A stretch of 64,000 nt of DNA from an uncultured Verrucomicrobiota bacterium (GTDB lineage: Bacteria; Verrucomicrobiota; Verrucomicrobiae; Verrucomicrobiales; DEV007): assembly GCA_902591645.1 (NCBI GenBank), contig CACJBM010000002.1, positions 25,982-89,981 of the forward strand, written 5' to 3'. The first letter of the stretch is position 1. Every line of letters starts with the position of its first letter. The notes under the pieces are model-generated. The model saw only the letters and a program-made list of their open reading frames with translations. It had not been told where the DNA came from and searched no databases. This document shows positions 30,850 through 39,340 of this stretch, piece after piece. A program made the translations under genes and the position numbers.

Positions 30850-31257
30850 ATGAATATCCAAATAATTGCTCTGGCCTCAGTAATTTTAACATTAGGCCTG
30901 TGCTCTTGTAATACCCTTCAATCGGTTCGTGTGTCTTCAATGAATCTGCTCAAAGGCACCCAAAAAAAGAACATTGAAGAACCTGCCACATCTAGTGAGG
31001 CACCAAAGCAAAAAAATACCGAAACAAATTCGAAGAAAAAGACCTCCTCTAATAATCCAAATCCGTCTCTGCAAACAAATGTTCCAGCATTGCCAGAACC
31101 CATCACCAACGAAGCACCAAAGGAACCCGATAGCCCAAAGATAATTCCACCATCAAAGCCTAAAGAGAAGGAACCCACTCAAAAAGAAGACCCAAAAAAA
31201 GAATCGATTCTGAAGCCTAAACTCCCTGCCCGTGAGGGTATTTTACCACCAAGTTAG
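30850..31257 (+). CDS. Putative Pro/Lys-rich lipoprotein
   Basis: A 135-residue protein I do not recognise. Residues 1-20 form a lipoprotein-type signal ending LCSC at Cys20, followed by NTLQSVR. The rest is low complexity, rich in Pro, Lys, Glu, Ser and Asn, with many PK, KE and EP steps and no predicted fold. Such tails often span the periplasm or bind peptidoglycan. An AGGAAGAG sequence lies about 13 bases upstream of the ATG. It may belong to the amidase-PrsW unit on the same strand. Confidence 0.6.
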   Translation: MNIQIIALASVILTLGLCSCNTLQSVRVSSMNLLKGTQKKNIEEPATSSEAPKQKNTETNSKKKTSSNNPNPSLQTNVPALPEPITNEAPKEPDSPKIIPPSKPKEKEPTQKEDPKKESILKPKLPAREGILPPS

Positions 31258-31286
31258 CAACTAACTTTTTAGAATCATCACCGCAG

Positions 31287-32369
31287 TCATTCCACCCAAG
31301 TGAATTGTCCTGTATAACGAATCTTGGCCTTACTCTTAAGGTGATTAATTAATGCTTCGATAGCCCTTTGTCGTTTCTCAACTTCAATAGTAGCAGCAAT
31401 CTCATGATGCAATGCATCTAGTGAAGCTTTGGCTGAATCAATTCGGCCAATAACGTGAACTATGTGCCAACCAAGAGAAGTCTTAAATGGAGATCCTGTC
31501 TCACCAATACTTATCTTGATAACATTATCATAAAAGTCACTAGGGACACGGTCCCGAGTAAGCCAACCCAAATTTCCCCCCGAATCTTTGTTCCGAGCAT
31601 CCTCGGAAAATCTCATTGCTAATTCTCTGAAGCTCTGACCTTCTTTTAATTTCTGAAAAATCCTTTCAACCTTCTCTTTAACCTGCTCAGCATCTTGATC
31701 CAAAGTAGAGAAGAAGATATGCTTTAAATTTATTCTATCAGGGATCATGGAAATAACCTTGTCTCTTTCATATCTTTCTATTATTTCCTCTTCACTAACA
31801 ATAATATGTTTCTTTATAGCCTTTTCAATCCATGCTCTTTGCATGAATTGGTTCTGAAGAAAAGTATCAATCCGGCTAACTGAAAATCCCTGCGATATAG
31901 CTGCCTGATCGAATTCTTTGGAACTGTTAAAACCTCGGCGGAACCTTATCAAAGCATCATCAATTTCTTCTTGAGATAGTTCGACAGGATAGTGATAAGA
32001 ATGGAACCAGATCAATCGGTCAATTACTAATTGATCAAGAACAAGGAGACGTATCGCATTAATTCTACTTCTTTCAATCTCACTCAAAACTATTCCATTT
32101 TTACGACAATACTCTTCCGTAGCACGCTCCAAATCATATCGCCTAATAGGATGGGCATTCACTGTAGCAACAATTTCTTCCCTCATAGCAAGCTGCTCCG
32201 CGTCAACCCCATTACCTTTTAATGTCTCATCGATTCGTGATTTAAGTGGCCCATCAAACCAATAAATGTCCCCAAGCAAATACAAAATACTCAGCACATA
32301 AAAAATATATCTGCGCGGGAATTTAAAGGGCCCTTGAGAGCAGTTAACTTCTTGATTCTCAGGAATCAT
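31287..32369 (-). CDS. Parvulin-type peptidyl-prolyl isomerase, membrane-anchored (SurA/PrsA-like)
   Basis: Extracytoplasmic folding catalyst. From the ATG at 32369, one base after the upstream stop, there are 360 residues: a single hydrophobic anchor (about 20-38), a SurA_N-like helical chaperone region with EEYCRKNGIVLSEIERSRINAIRLLVLDQLVIDRL, and a parvulin domain at about 215-315. The domain shows NLKHIFFST, FRELAMRFSED, SGGNLGWLTRDRVPSDF and TSLGWHIVHVIGR. A longer start at 32411 would overlap the methyltransferase gene. The tight spacing suggests co-expression with the methyltransferase and M29-like gene. Confidence 0.88.
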   Translation of the reverse strand: MIPENQEVNCSQGPFKFPRRYIFYVLSILYLLGDIYWFDGPLKSRIDETLKGNGVDAEQLAMREEIVATVNAHPIRRYDLERATEEYCRKNGIVLSEIERSRINAIRLLVLDQLVIDRLIWFHSYHYPVELSQEEIDDALIRFRRGFNSSKEFDQAAISQGFSVSRIDTFLQNQFMQRAWIEKAIKKHIIVSEEEIIERYERDKVISMIPDRINLKHIFFSTLDQDAEQVKEKVERIFQKLKEGQSFRELAMRFSEDARNKDSGGNLGWLTRDRVPSDFYDNVIKISIGETGSPFKTSLGWHIVHVIGRIDSAKASLDALHHEIAATIEVEKRQRAIEALINHLKSKAKIRYTGQFTWVE

Positions 32370-32370
32370 T

Positions 32371-33102
32371 TTATTTAGAATTGCGAGTCCACACACTGGC
32401 CTGAGCAACACCTACTTGAAACTTACGTGCATGCTCCAAAATAATGAAAGGCATATCTTGACTGCCCTGTAACACGAATGTGTCAGACAAATTCGTACTA
32501 ATCCAGTCCAGCGTCGATCCTTTGGGCCAATTTTTCATCGGAGTAAATTCTCCAATCCAAGTGCAAGGTGTTGTTATAACTAACGATCCTCCTTCATTCA
32601 TGAGTGCCGGCAATTTCTTTAACAGGTGATCCGGATTAGATAATCTGCAAAGTAAATTCGCTGCATGTATGACATCAAATTTACCAATCCTATCAGGTAA
32701 TTGCAGCGCGTCTCCAACCTCAAAGGAAATCCGTTCTGGTCTCGACCCCTCTGGAACCTCAGCAATATAAGAATTAAACTGCCTACCTTCCTGCAGGCTA
32801 TTGAATTTAACACTGCCCTCAACCCTTATCGTTTCAGCGGCACGTATGAACTGATTGGAATAATCTATACCAACTACCTCATCACAGAAACGCGAAAGCT
32901 CGAAACATGACCTGCCTACGGAACAGCCTAAATCTAGAGCACGCTGCCTATTCTCGGAAATGTCTAGATTCTCAGTAACGCTACGCTCTGCAAAATTCAA
33001 AAATGACTCAGGAAATATCTGAAAGGGATCTATTTCAAGAGAATTGCCATAGTGAAATAACAAATACTGATCAAGATAAGATTGGGACTCATAAAGGCTC
33101 AC
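32371..33102 (-). CDS. Stand-alone OvoA C-terminal-type (4-mercaptohistidine N1-) methyltransferase
   Basis: SAM-dependent class I methyltransferase matching the C-terminal domain of OvoA, which methylates the imidazole nitrogen of 4-mercaptohistidine to give ovothiol. Recognised features: YESQSYLDQYLLFHYG at the N-terminus (4-19), SAM motif I RALDLGCSVGRSCFELS (54-70), VVGIDYSNQFI, VIHAANLLCRL, a TPCTWIGEFTP strand, and the C-terminal DMPFIILEHARKFQVGVAQASVW. GTG start, 243 residues. The OvoA sulfoxide-synthase domain is absent from the protein and from the window. It lies between an M29/NicX-like gene and a parvulin gene on the same strand. True substrate is inferred, not shown. Confidence 0.78.
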   Translation of the reverse strand: MSLYESQSYLDQYLLFHYGNSLEIDPFQIFPESFLNFAERSVTENLDISENRQRALDLGCSVGRSCFELSRFCDEVVGIDYSNQFIRAAETIRVEGSVKFNSLQEGRQFNSYIAEVPEGSRPERISFEVGDALQLPDRIGKFDVIHAANLLCRLSNPDHLLKKLPALMNEGGSLVITTPCTWIGEFTPMKNWPKGSTLDWISTNLSDTFVLQGSQDMPFIILEHARKFQVGVAQASVWTRNSK

Positions 33103-33122
33103 TGGAAAATTAATTAATTATT

Positions 33123-34319
33123 TTATTTCTGAGACAAAGCATTAATCAAATACTGACTAGGTTTAAAATTTTCTATGAGAATTTCAAACTGTTTGCCTCT
33201 TTTCATTCTAACCTGGCTAATATTAAAATTAGGAGTCTTATGTGGGGCAAAAAGAATATCATCATGCGTAGAGTTTTGATGAGTCTTGAACATTTCAGGT
33301 ATGATATCCCCACCAAGATGATCATCTCTACCTGTAGCAAGGTGACAAGTTCCTAGTACCTTCTCGTCTTGAATGTCAGCGCCTGAAACTGGCAACACTT
33401 GAGTTCCAAATCCCAGCTCACCTAAAGTTCCCGTGACCGGATCATCTTTTAATCTTTCATTGTGCTCATCTATTATTATCTGATCACCTTCAATCAAAGT
33501 GCTACGATAAATATTACGATCCTTAACATCAAGAAGTCCCAGAGTTCCATCATGGTACTTCATAGGGAACTGTCCAACCGCATCAACTGGTACAAAATAG
33601 ACTTCACCGGCAGGTAAATTCGCAATATCCGGAGCCTTTCCCTTACATAGGCCGTGCGATTTCTGTGCCTCTTGGCCATCCAAAAACAGCTTTGCAGTAA
33701 GAGTTCGGTCATTGTTCAATGTGAAATCAATTTCAATTTCATCGGCACCAGTCATAGCTAGTCGAAGTTTCTCAGCATCAGATGAAACCTGATTATAGTC
33801 TACTGAAAGACCAGAATTGAGTATAACATCATTCAGCCCATGCATGGTCGCTCCACGGAATCCAAAATCTTTACATTTCGCAGTTAGTGGAGCCGTAGCG
33901 CTCCAATCTGAAATACATAAAATGATATCATATTCAGGATAAATGTTTTGATCCAAAGACAAGGATGAACCATCAACATCGAAGCATTCATCCTCCATAT
34001 CAAGATTGGATCCATTCGTGGCATGGTAAGCAAACATCTCGCCTCCACTCATACCAAGTTCATGCATTGCCCCATCTTGTAACTTGCAAAAGAATTCTTT
34101 ATATGCTTTCGCTTGAACAGGAAATTTCTCAGGGGACTGCAAAAATTGAAACTCCCTCATCTCCTTTGAAGGTTCTTCAAAATCCGTAAGGATGCAGATC
34201 CTGCACCCTTCAGTTGGGTCAAATACTGAATATAATAATTTGGTTAAGCTAAATTCGGGAAATATTCTATCTTCCGGACTTAAGATAATATTTGAAGGTA
34301 AAATTTCGGAGGAACTCAT
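33123..34319 (-). CDS. M29 aminopeptidase / NicX-like metalloprotein
   Basis: A 398-residue protein resembling the thermophilic-aminopeptidase (M29) fold, which also includes the dioxygenase NicX. Candidate metal ligands follow family order: Glu239 in NLPAGEVYFVP, Glu301 in GELGFGTQV, His326 in GTCHLATGRDDHLGG, and His352 with Asp354 in THDDILFAPHKTP. The N-terminal 180 residues are a Rossmann-like domain with CILTDF and IILCISDWS. It is not a typical AmpS, and whether it acts as peptidase, oxygenase or something else is unknown. It precedes the OvoA-C-like methyltransferase by 20 bases, suggesting a joint pathway. It is divergent from the SDR gene. Confidence 0.65.
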   Translation of the reverse strand: MSSSEILPSNIILSPEDRIFPEFSLTKLLYSVFDPTEGCRICILTDFEEPSKEMREFQFLQSPEKFPVQAKAYKEFFCKLQDGAMHELGMSGGEMFAYHATNGSNLDMEDECFDVDGSSLSLDQNIYPEYDIILCISDWSATAPLTAKCKDFGFRGATMHGLNDVILNSGLSVDYNQVSSDAEKLRLAMTGADEIEIDFTLNNDRTLTAKLFLDGQEAQKSHGLCKGKAPDIANLPAGEVYFVPVDAVGQFPMKYHDGTLGLLDVKDRNIYRSTLIEGDQIIIDEHNERLKDDPVTGTLGELGFGTQVLPVSGADIQDEKVLGTCHLATGRDDHLGGDIIPEMFKTHQNSTHDDILFAPHKTPNFNISQVRMKRGKQFEILIENFKPSQYLINALSQK

Positions 34320-34399
34320 TTTCTGCTATAACTTTGGCGAACTTATATTAGATGCAATGGTTGATTTCCCTGAACTTGAATTAAATCAACAATAAATAG

Positions 34400-35104
34400 A
34401 TGGCTAACAATAGTAACAATAAAATAAAGCTTATGGCTGTTATTTCTGGAGCGACAAGTGGTCTCGGAAAAGAAATTGCTCTAGGTCTGGCAGAAGTAGG
34501 ATGGACCATAATCGGATTTGGAAAAACAAAAAGTAAAGTTAAGGCGCTCGCTGATAAATTAGGAGAAAATCATTACATTTTTCAGGCCAATGTTTCTTGT
34601 GACGAATCAATTGCTGTTGCTGCCCAACAAATCATTAATCAATTCGGATCGCCTCATTTACTCATTAATAATGCTGCCATCATGAATAATCCTGCTCCCT
34701 TATGGGAAGTGTCAGCAAAAGAGTTCGATGAAATGTCTGCTGTTAATATTAACGGTGTTGCTAATATGATTAGGCACTTTGTCCCATCAATGATTCAAGA
34801 CTGCCGTGGAATCATAGTGAACTTGAGTTCTGGCTGGGGCCGTTCCACTTCCCCTAATGTTGCTCCTTACTGTACTACAAAGTGGGCCATCGAAGGAATG
34901 AGCAGTGCATTAGCGCAAGAATTACCGAATGGAATGGCTTGCGTCGCATTGAATCCAGGGATCATCAATACTGAAATGCTCAGAAAGTGCTGGGCCGAAG
35001 GTGCGTCAGCATATCAAACTCCAAAGGAATGGGCAAAAATAGCAATCCCTTTAATTGAGAAAATTAATTCCAATGATAATGGGAGGCAAATGACTGTGAC
35101 CTGA
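34400..35104 (+). CDS. Short-chain dehydrogenase/reductase
   Basis: NAD(P)-dependent oxidoreductase of the classical SDR family, 234 residues. The cofactor motif is SGATSGLGKE (16-25), the NNAA motif is LLINNAAIM (87-95), and the catalytic set is Ser144 (NLSSGWG), Tyr157 and Lys161 (YCTTK). The C-terminal GRQMTV resembles the usual SDR ending. The substrate is not identifiable. It starts 80 bases from the divergent M29-like gene, so the spacer may hold a shared regulatory region. Confidence 0.9.
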   Translation: MANNSNNKIKLMAVISGATSGLGKEIALGLAEVGWTIIGFGKTKSKVKALADKLGENHYIFQANVSCDESIAVAAQQIINQFGSPHLLINNAAIMNNPAPLWEVSAKEFDEMSAVNINGVANMIRHFVPSMIQDCRGIIVNLSSGWGRSTSPNVAPYCTTKWAIEGMSSALAQELPNGMACVALNPGIINTEMLRKCWAEGASAYQTPKEWAKIAIPLIEKINSNDNGRQMTVT

Positions 35105-35126
35105 AAACATCGGGCACAATCATATT

Positions 35127-35351
35127 CTAGCGTTCCTCCTCATTGACAACGCAGTGTAAAATAGCCTCACGAAGTTGTCTCCTTCCAAACATACTGGTTG
35201 CTGATTTGCCTCGAGTCTTACCTGTAAATTTTAGATTCTCTCTTCTTTTAGAAGACCTTCCTGCTCTGAGAATTTCCGATATGTCCCTCATCTCCTCATC
35301 TGGAATATTTTTCCCCCCTTTGAACCAAGAAAAGCGTGATATGAATGACAT
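35127..35351 (-). CDS. Small hypothetical protein
   Basis: A possible 74-residue basic protein with no recognised family. Composition is strongly charged, with an Arg/Lys-rich middle (GRSSKRRENLKFTGKTRGKS) and an acidic PDEEMRDISEIL helix. No ribosome-binding motif precedes the ATG, but that is normal for this genome. An overlapping plus-strand frame of similar length (35143-35367) is more hydrophobic and less gene-like. Treat as uncertain. Confidence 0.35.
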   Translation of the reverse strand: MSFISRFSWFKGGKNIPDEEMRDISEILRAGRSSKRRENLKFTGKTRGKSATSMFGRRQLREAILHCVVNEEER

Positions 35352-35603
35352 TAATGAATATAAATAATTATTTGTTATTGATTATTAGCAAAAGTTAACC
35401 AATTGCAAGATTATTCTTTGTTAATCATGCTCAGCCATTAAAAAGATCGACTCGCCTCTTCGAGTTAATTACGAAAAAGTCTGAATTTAACTGAAGGGAA
35501 TCAACTATTTCATTAACAAAAGAAAAGACCCAGATTGCTTTTCTAGACTCGGAGCCGACAATAGAAATGTCTTAGAGAATCAATCCTTCAAAAAACCATT
35601 AAT
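35352..35603. other. Leader region of the protease pair
   Basis: About 250 bases without a gene; about 500 if the small ORF at 35127-35351 is not real. It must contain the promoter for the DegP-like gene. An inverted repeat AGAAAAG (35521-35527) / CTTTTCT (35538-35544) lies 60 bases before the start codon. No clear -35/-10 pair is seen. Confidence 0.35.
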
Positions 35604-37094
35604 ATGAAATCTCCTATTTTCTCATTCATTATATCAACCCTTGCCTGGGGCCTTGCTCCGGCTCAGGAAAACAATGAAGAGGAAAATACCAATCAAGCCA
35701 ATAACTCTTCTAGATATGAAGCTGTTGTCAGGATTGAAAATTCTTCTCTTAACCCGGATTATCGTAGCCCTTGGAATACGGGCCGAGACTCTGGCGGCAA
35801 TGGGACTGGTTGGTTAGTGGGCAAAAATAAATTTTTAACCAACGCTCATGTCGTTAGTAACAGCCGGATTATTTATATAAAAAAAGTTGGTGATGCTAAA
35901 CCCTATCGCGCAAAGATAGTTCATATCGCTCACGACTGTGATCTGGCCATGCTCGAACTTGAAGATCCTTCGGCTTTTGAGGGCGTAACCCCATTTGATA
36001 TCGGAAAACTGCCACAATTGGATACTACTGTTAAAGTAATAGGCTATCCGATAGGAGGTGAAAGAATCTCTATTACTTCAGGAGTAGTTTCACGGATCGA
36101 TTTTCTTAGCTATTCCCATACCAGTGTCGATTTACATCTAACAATACAAATCGACGCAGCTATTAACCCCGGAAATTCGGGAGGTCCCGTAATTCAAAAT
36201 GGGAAAGTGGTAGGAGTCGCTTTTCAGGGTTACTCGGGAAACATCGCACAAAACACGGGTTACATGATCCCTACGCCAGTCATTCGTCGATTTCTTAAAG
36301 ACGTCGAAGACGGTAATTATGATCATTATGTTGATCTTAGTATGAGTGATTTCCCTCTAATCAATCCCGCCCAAAGAAAAGCTCTAGGCCTAGCTAATGA
36401 TGGAATAGGCATCATGGTAGCCGCCGCAGAAGAAGATGGATCGGCTGGAGGAATACTGAAGACTGGGGACGTTCTCTTAGCAATTGATGGTCGCCCAGTA
36501 AAATCAAATGGGTTGATCAACTACGAAGGAGAAGACGTTAACATGAATGAAATCGTCGAAAGAAAATTTGCAGGCGACGTCATAAAACTAAAGATCTGGA
36601 GACAAAACAAATCAATCGATACCAAAGTTACTTTGAAGAGATTCCTCCCATACTTAATTGCAGCAAAGAAATATGATGAAAAACCACGCTATATCATGTT
36701 CTCAGGACTCGTCTTTCAACCCCTTGACAGAAACCTCATGGCTGCTCATGGAATGAAGAATCTGCAGGTCCGATATCATTTTGATTCATATGTCTCGGCA
36801 GACATCTACAAAGATCGGCCCGAAGTCATCGTTCTGACCTCAATACTTCCCGATTCAATTAATTCGTACTTCTCTAATTTTAAACATAGCATTGTTGATA
36901 AAGTAAACGGAGTAGAAGTTAAGACCTTAAAGGACGCTCACAATGCTCTAGCCAAAAATACCGGTGATTACATTATCATTAGTTTATTAGGCAATGGAAG
37001 ACCCATCGTTATTGAACGCTCAAAGGTTGAAGCAGCACAAAAGCGCATCCAAGAAAAGTATAATGTGATTAAGGACCATTATTTAGGTGATTAA
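35604..37094 (+). CDS. DegP/HtrA-like S1C serine protease with PDZ domain, secreted
   Basis: Periplasmic serine protease. A signal peptide covers about residues 1-21 (ending APAQE). The trypsin-like domain has a complete triad: His82 (FLTNAHVV), Asp113 (HDCDLAMLEL) and Ser192 (NPGNSGGPV). A PDZ domain at about 250-345 follows (GILKTGDVLLAIDGRPV), and a second, degenerate PDZ-like region occupies 400-480. Length 496. A paralogue lacking the triad follows 75 bases later, and the two probably form an operon. The order suggests a quality-control protease, possibly acting with its inactive partner. Confidence 0.92.
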   Translation: MKSPIFSFIISTLAWGLAPAQENNEEENTNQANNSSRYEAVVRIENSSLNPDYRSPWNTGRDSGGNGTGWLVGKNKFLTNAHVVSNSRIIYIKKVGDAKPYRAKIVHIAHDCDLAMLELEDPSAFEGVTPFDIGKLPQLDTTVKVIGYPIGGERISITSGVVSRIDFLSYSHTSVDLHLTIQIDAAINPGNSGGPVIQNGKVVGVAFQGYSGNIAQNTGYMIPTPVIRRFLKDVEDGNYDHYVDLSMSDFPLINPAQRKALGLANDGIGIMVAAAEEDGSAGGILKTGDVLLAIDGRPVKSNGLINYEGEDVNMNEIVERKFAGDVIKLKIWRQNKSIDTKVTLKRFLPYLIAAKKYDEKPRYIMFSGLVFQPLDRNLMAAHGMKNLQVRYHFDSYVSADIYKDRPEVIVLTSILPDSINSYFSNFKHSIVDKVNGVEVKTLKDAHNALAKNTGDYIIISLLGNGRPIVIERSKVEAAQKRIQEKYNVIKDHYLGD

Positions 37095-37169
37095 ATGCAC
37101 CTATAACCTATCCAAAATATAGAATCATTCCCACACATAATAGATCCTACCCTTTAGCAAAATTTTAAG

Positions 37170-38642
37170 ATGACAAAATTCTTTATCCTCTTTTCCGCCT
37201 TCACAATATCAGTTTCACTTTGGTCAGAAAAATTAGAGGCCGCATCAGTTGATAAGTCGGTAATCCGAGTTAACACAACAATGCAGTCTTATAATCTCGT
37301 ACAACCATGGGAAAAAGGCGCATCCTCTACAAGGATCGGACTCGGAGCGGTCCTCCCTGAAGGCAAAGTATTGGTCACCGCTCAAATGGTCACAGATGCA
37401 ACATACATTGAGCTAGAAAAACCAGACACAGCTGCAAAGACAACGGCACAAGTAATTACTGTCGATTATGAAGCGAACCTGGCACTCCTAAAACCTGTTA
37501 ACAACAATGATTTCTTATCAGATCGTATACCTTTCGAGTTAGACACGGACCTATCACCAAAAGACAAAGTGGAGGCTTGGCAATTCGAGGCAAGCGGCAC
37601 TCCTGTCACTACTCAAATCACAGTTTCCAAAGCAGAAGTACGCCAATCCTTCATTGATACAGCTAGGTTTTTACAAATACAAGCTAATGGCCCAGTCCAA
37701 TACCGTTCCGGAAGCTTCACTCTCCCAGTTGCGAAAAACAATAAGCTGGCAGGTCTTCTGATCAGTTATTCAAGTAAGGATCAGATATCAAACATCTTAC
37801 CAGCTTCAATCATTGAACATTTTTTGAAAGACACTGAGGACGGCAAGTATACAGGATTCCCTAACCTTGGAATCATGTATTCACAAACACTCGACGAACA
37901 ATTCAGAAATTATCTTAAACTCGGTCAAGAAGGTGGAGGAGTATTTGTCAGCAAAGTAATTGAAGGTGCTTCTGCTGCTGCTGCCAACATTCAATCAGGT
38001 GATGTTATTTTATCTATTAATGGTAAAGAAATCGATTCACGAGGAAACTATAATGATCCAGTCTGGGGCAAGCTAAGTTTTAGTCACCTAGTAAGAGGTA
38101 AAGCATTCACAGGAGACTCAATGAAAATAAAAATTCTTCGTGAAGGACAAAAAAAAGAAATTAATTTGGAGCTGATCCGCCGGCCCGCAGAAGACTATTT
38201 AATTGATCCATACATGTTTGATCGTGGCCCTAAGTTTTCCATACTTGGTGGTCTTGTTTTTCAGGAACTTTCCGTTCCTTTCCTAAAACTGTTCGGGAAC
38301 GATTGGCAATCCAGAGCACCAATTAAAATGCTTATGGCACACGCTAGTCCGGAAATGTATGAAAAGGAAGGAAGACGTAAACTGGTTATCCTGACCCGAA
38401 CCATTCCAACACCTGCCACTTTAGGTTATGAGAGGCTGAGCACTTTGATAGTAACCAAAATCAACGGTGTTCCTATTAATGACATACAAGACGTTGATAA
38501 AGCTGCCAGTATGCCTACTAATGGTCAGCACCGGATAGAATTCGACTCTTATCCAAAATTAATTTTCCTTGATGCTGTTTTAGCAGGACGAGTGAATACC
38601 GCTCTGGAACAAAGAATAGGCATTACAAAAAGGCTAAAATAA
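37170..38642 (+). CDS. Catalytically dead DegP-like paralogue (pseudoprotease)
   Basis: A 490-residue secreted protein with the same layout as the preceding protease: signal peptide (about 1-24), trypsin-like domain, PDZ domain with QSGDVILSINGKEI, and a second C-terminal PDZ-like region. Aligned by shared segments such as HFLKDTEDGKY, the triad is lost. His82 corresponds to Gln72 (VTAQMV), Asp113 to Asn103 (ANLALL), and Ser192 to Phe183 in RSGSFTLPV, where the oxyanion glycines are gone too. The frame is intact and the protein is well preserved, which argues for selection on a non-catalytic role such as scaffold, inhibitor or substrate adaptor. Confidence 0.85.
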   Translation: MTKFFILFSAFTISVSLWSEKLEAASVDKSVIRVNTTMQSYNLVQPWEKGASSTRIGLGAVLPEGKVLVTAQMVTDATYIELEKPDTAAKTTAQVITVDYEANLALLKPVNNNDFLSDRIPFELDTDLSPKDKVEAWQFEASGTPVTTQITVSKAEVRQSFIDTARFLQIQANGPVQYRSGSFTLPVAKNNKLAGLLISYSSKDQISNILPASIIEHFLKDTEDGKYTGFPNLGIMYSQTLDEQFRNYLKLGQEGGGVFVSKVIEGASAAAANIQSGDVILSINGKEIDSRGNYNDPVWGKLSFSHLVRGKAFTGDSMKIKILREGQKKEINLELIRRPAEDYLIDPYMFDRGPKFSILGGLVFQELSVPFLKLFGNDWQSRAPIKMLMAHASPEMYEKEGRRKLVILTRTIPTPATLGYERLSTLIVTKINGVPINDIQDVDKAASMPTNGQHRIEFDSYPKLIFLDAVLAGRVNTALEQRIGITKRLK

Positions 38643-38664
38643 CTCCATCAATAGAAACAGTTCA

Positions 38665-39336
38665 ATGAGTTCCAATGCAATTGGTGCATTATTTGATTGG
38701 GATGGAGTTATCATAGACTCACATAATCAACATGAGGAAAGCTGGTCAAAACTGGCAGAGGAAGAAAATAAAAGACTTCCTGAGAATTTCTTTAAAATGA
38801 CATTCGGTATGCGTAATGAGAATATTATCCCTAATTTTTTCAGCACTTGGATCGACGTCACAAATCAGACCGAAATCACACGGTTAGCTAATAGAAAAGA
38901 AGAAATTTATCGTGAAATCATAATTTCTAACGGTATCGAGCCATTGCCTGGTGTACGAGATCTTCTACGATCACTCAAATCAGAAAAGATAGCATGTTCT
39001 ATAGCTTCCTCCACACCCATTGCCAATATAGAGGCTGTGATGCGTATCATTGAACTCTCAGATTACTTTGACGCTATCACTGCAGCCGAAGATGTGAGTG
39101 TCGGAAAACCCAGTCCTGAAGTGTTCCTTCAGGCCGCTAAAAAAATCAAAGTAGATCCTAAGAACTGCGTTGTTTTTGAAGATGCTCATGTTGGTATTGA
39201 GGCAGGATTAGCTGCAAATATGCATGTCATCGCGGTAGCTACCACCCACCCAATCGAATCTCTAGGCAAGGCTAACACAGCAACAGAAAATCTTATTGGT
39301 ATCGATGCTGAAAAAATAAAGATGCTATTGAGCTAA
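38665..39336 (+). CDS. HAD-superfamily phosphatase / beta-phosphoglucomutase-like
   Basis: A 223-residue HAD hydrolase of the PGMB/GPP group. Motif I is FDWDGVIIDS (11-20) with the nucleophilic Asp, though the first position after Phe-Asp is Trp. Motif II Ser is in CSIASSTP; motif III Lys is VGKPSPEVFLQAA; motif IV is VVFEDAHVGIEAG. The helical cap domain lies between motifs I and II. The closest functional types are sugar-phosphate phosphatases or phosphoglucomutases; substrate cannot be told. It follows the pseudoprotease by 22 bases. Confidence 0.87.
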   Translation: MSSNAIGALFDWDGVIIDSHNQHEESWSKLAEEENKRLPENFFKMTFGMRNENIIPNFFSTWIDVTNQTEITRLANRKEEIYREIIISNGIEPLPGVRDLLRSLKSEKIACSIASSTPIANIEAVMRIIELSDYFDAITAAEDVSVGKPSPEVFLQAAKKIKVDPKNCVVFEDAHVGIEAGLAANMHVIAVATTHPIESLGKANTATENLIGIDAEKIKMLLS

Positions 39337-39340
39337 TAAA

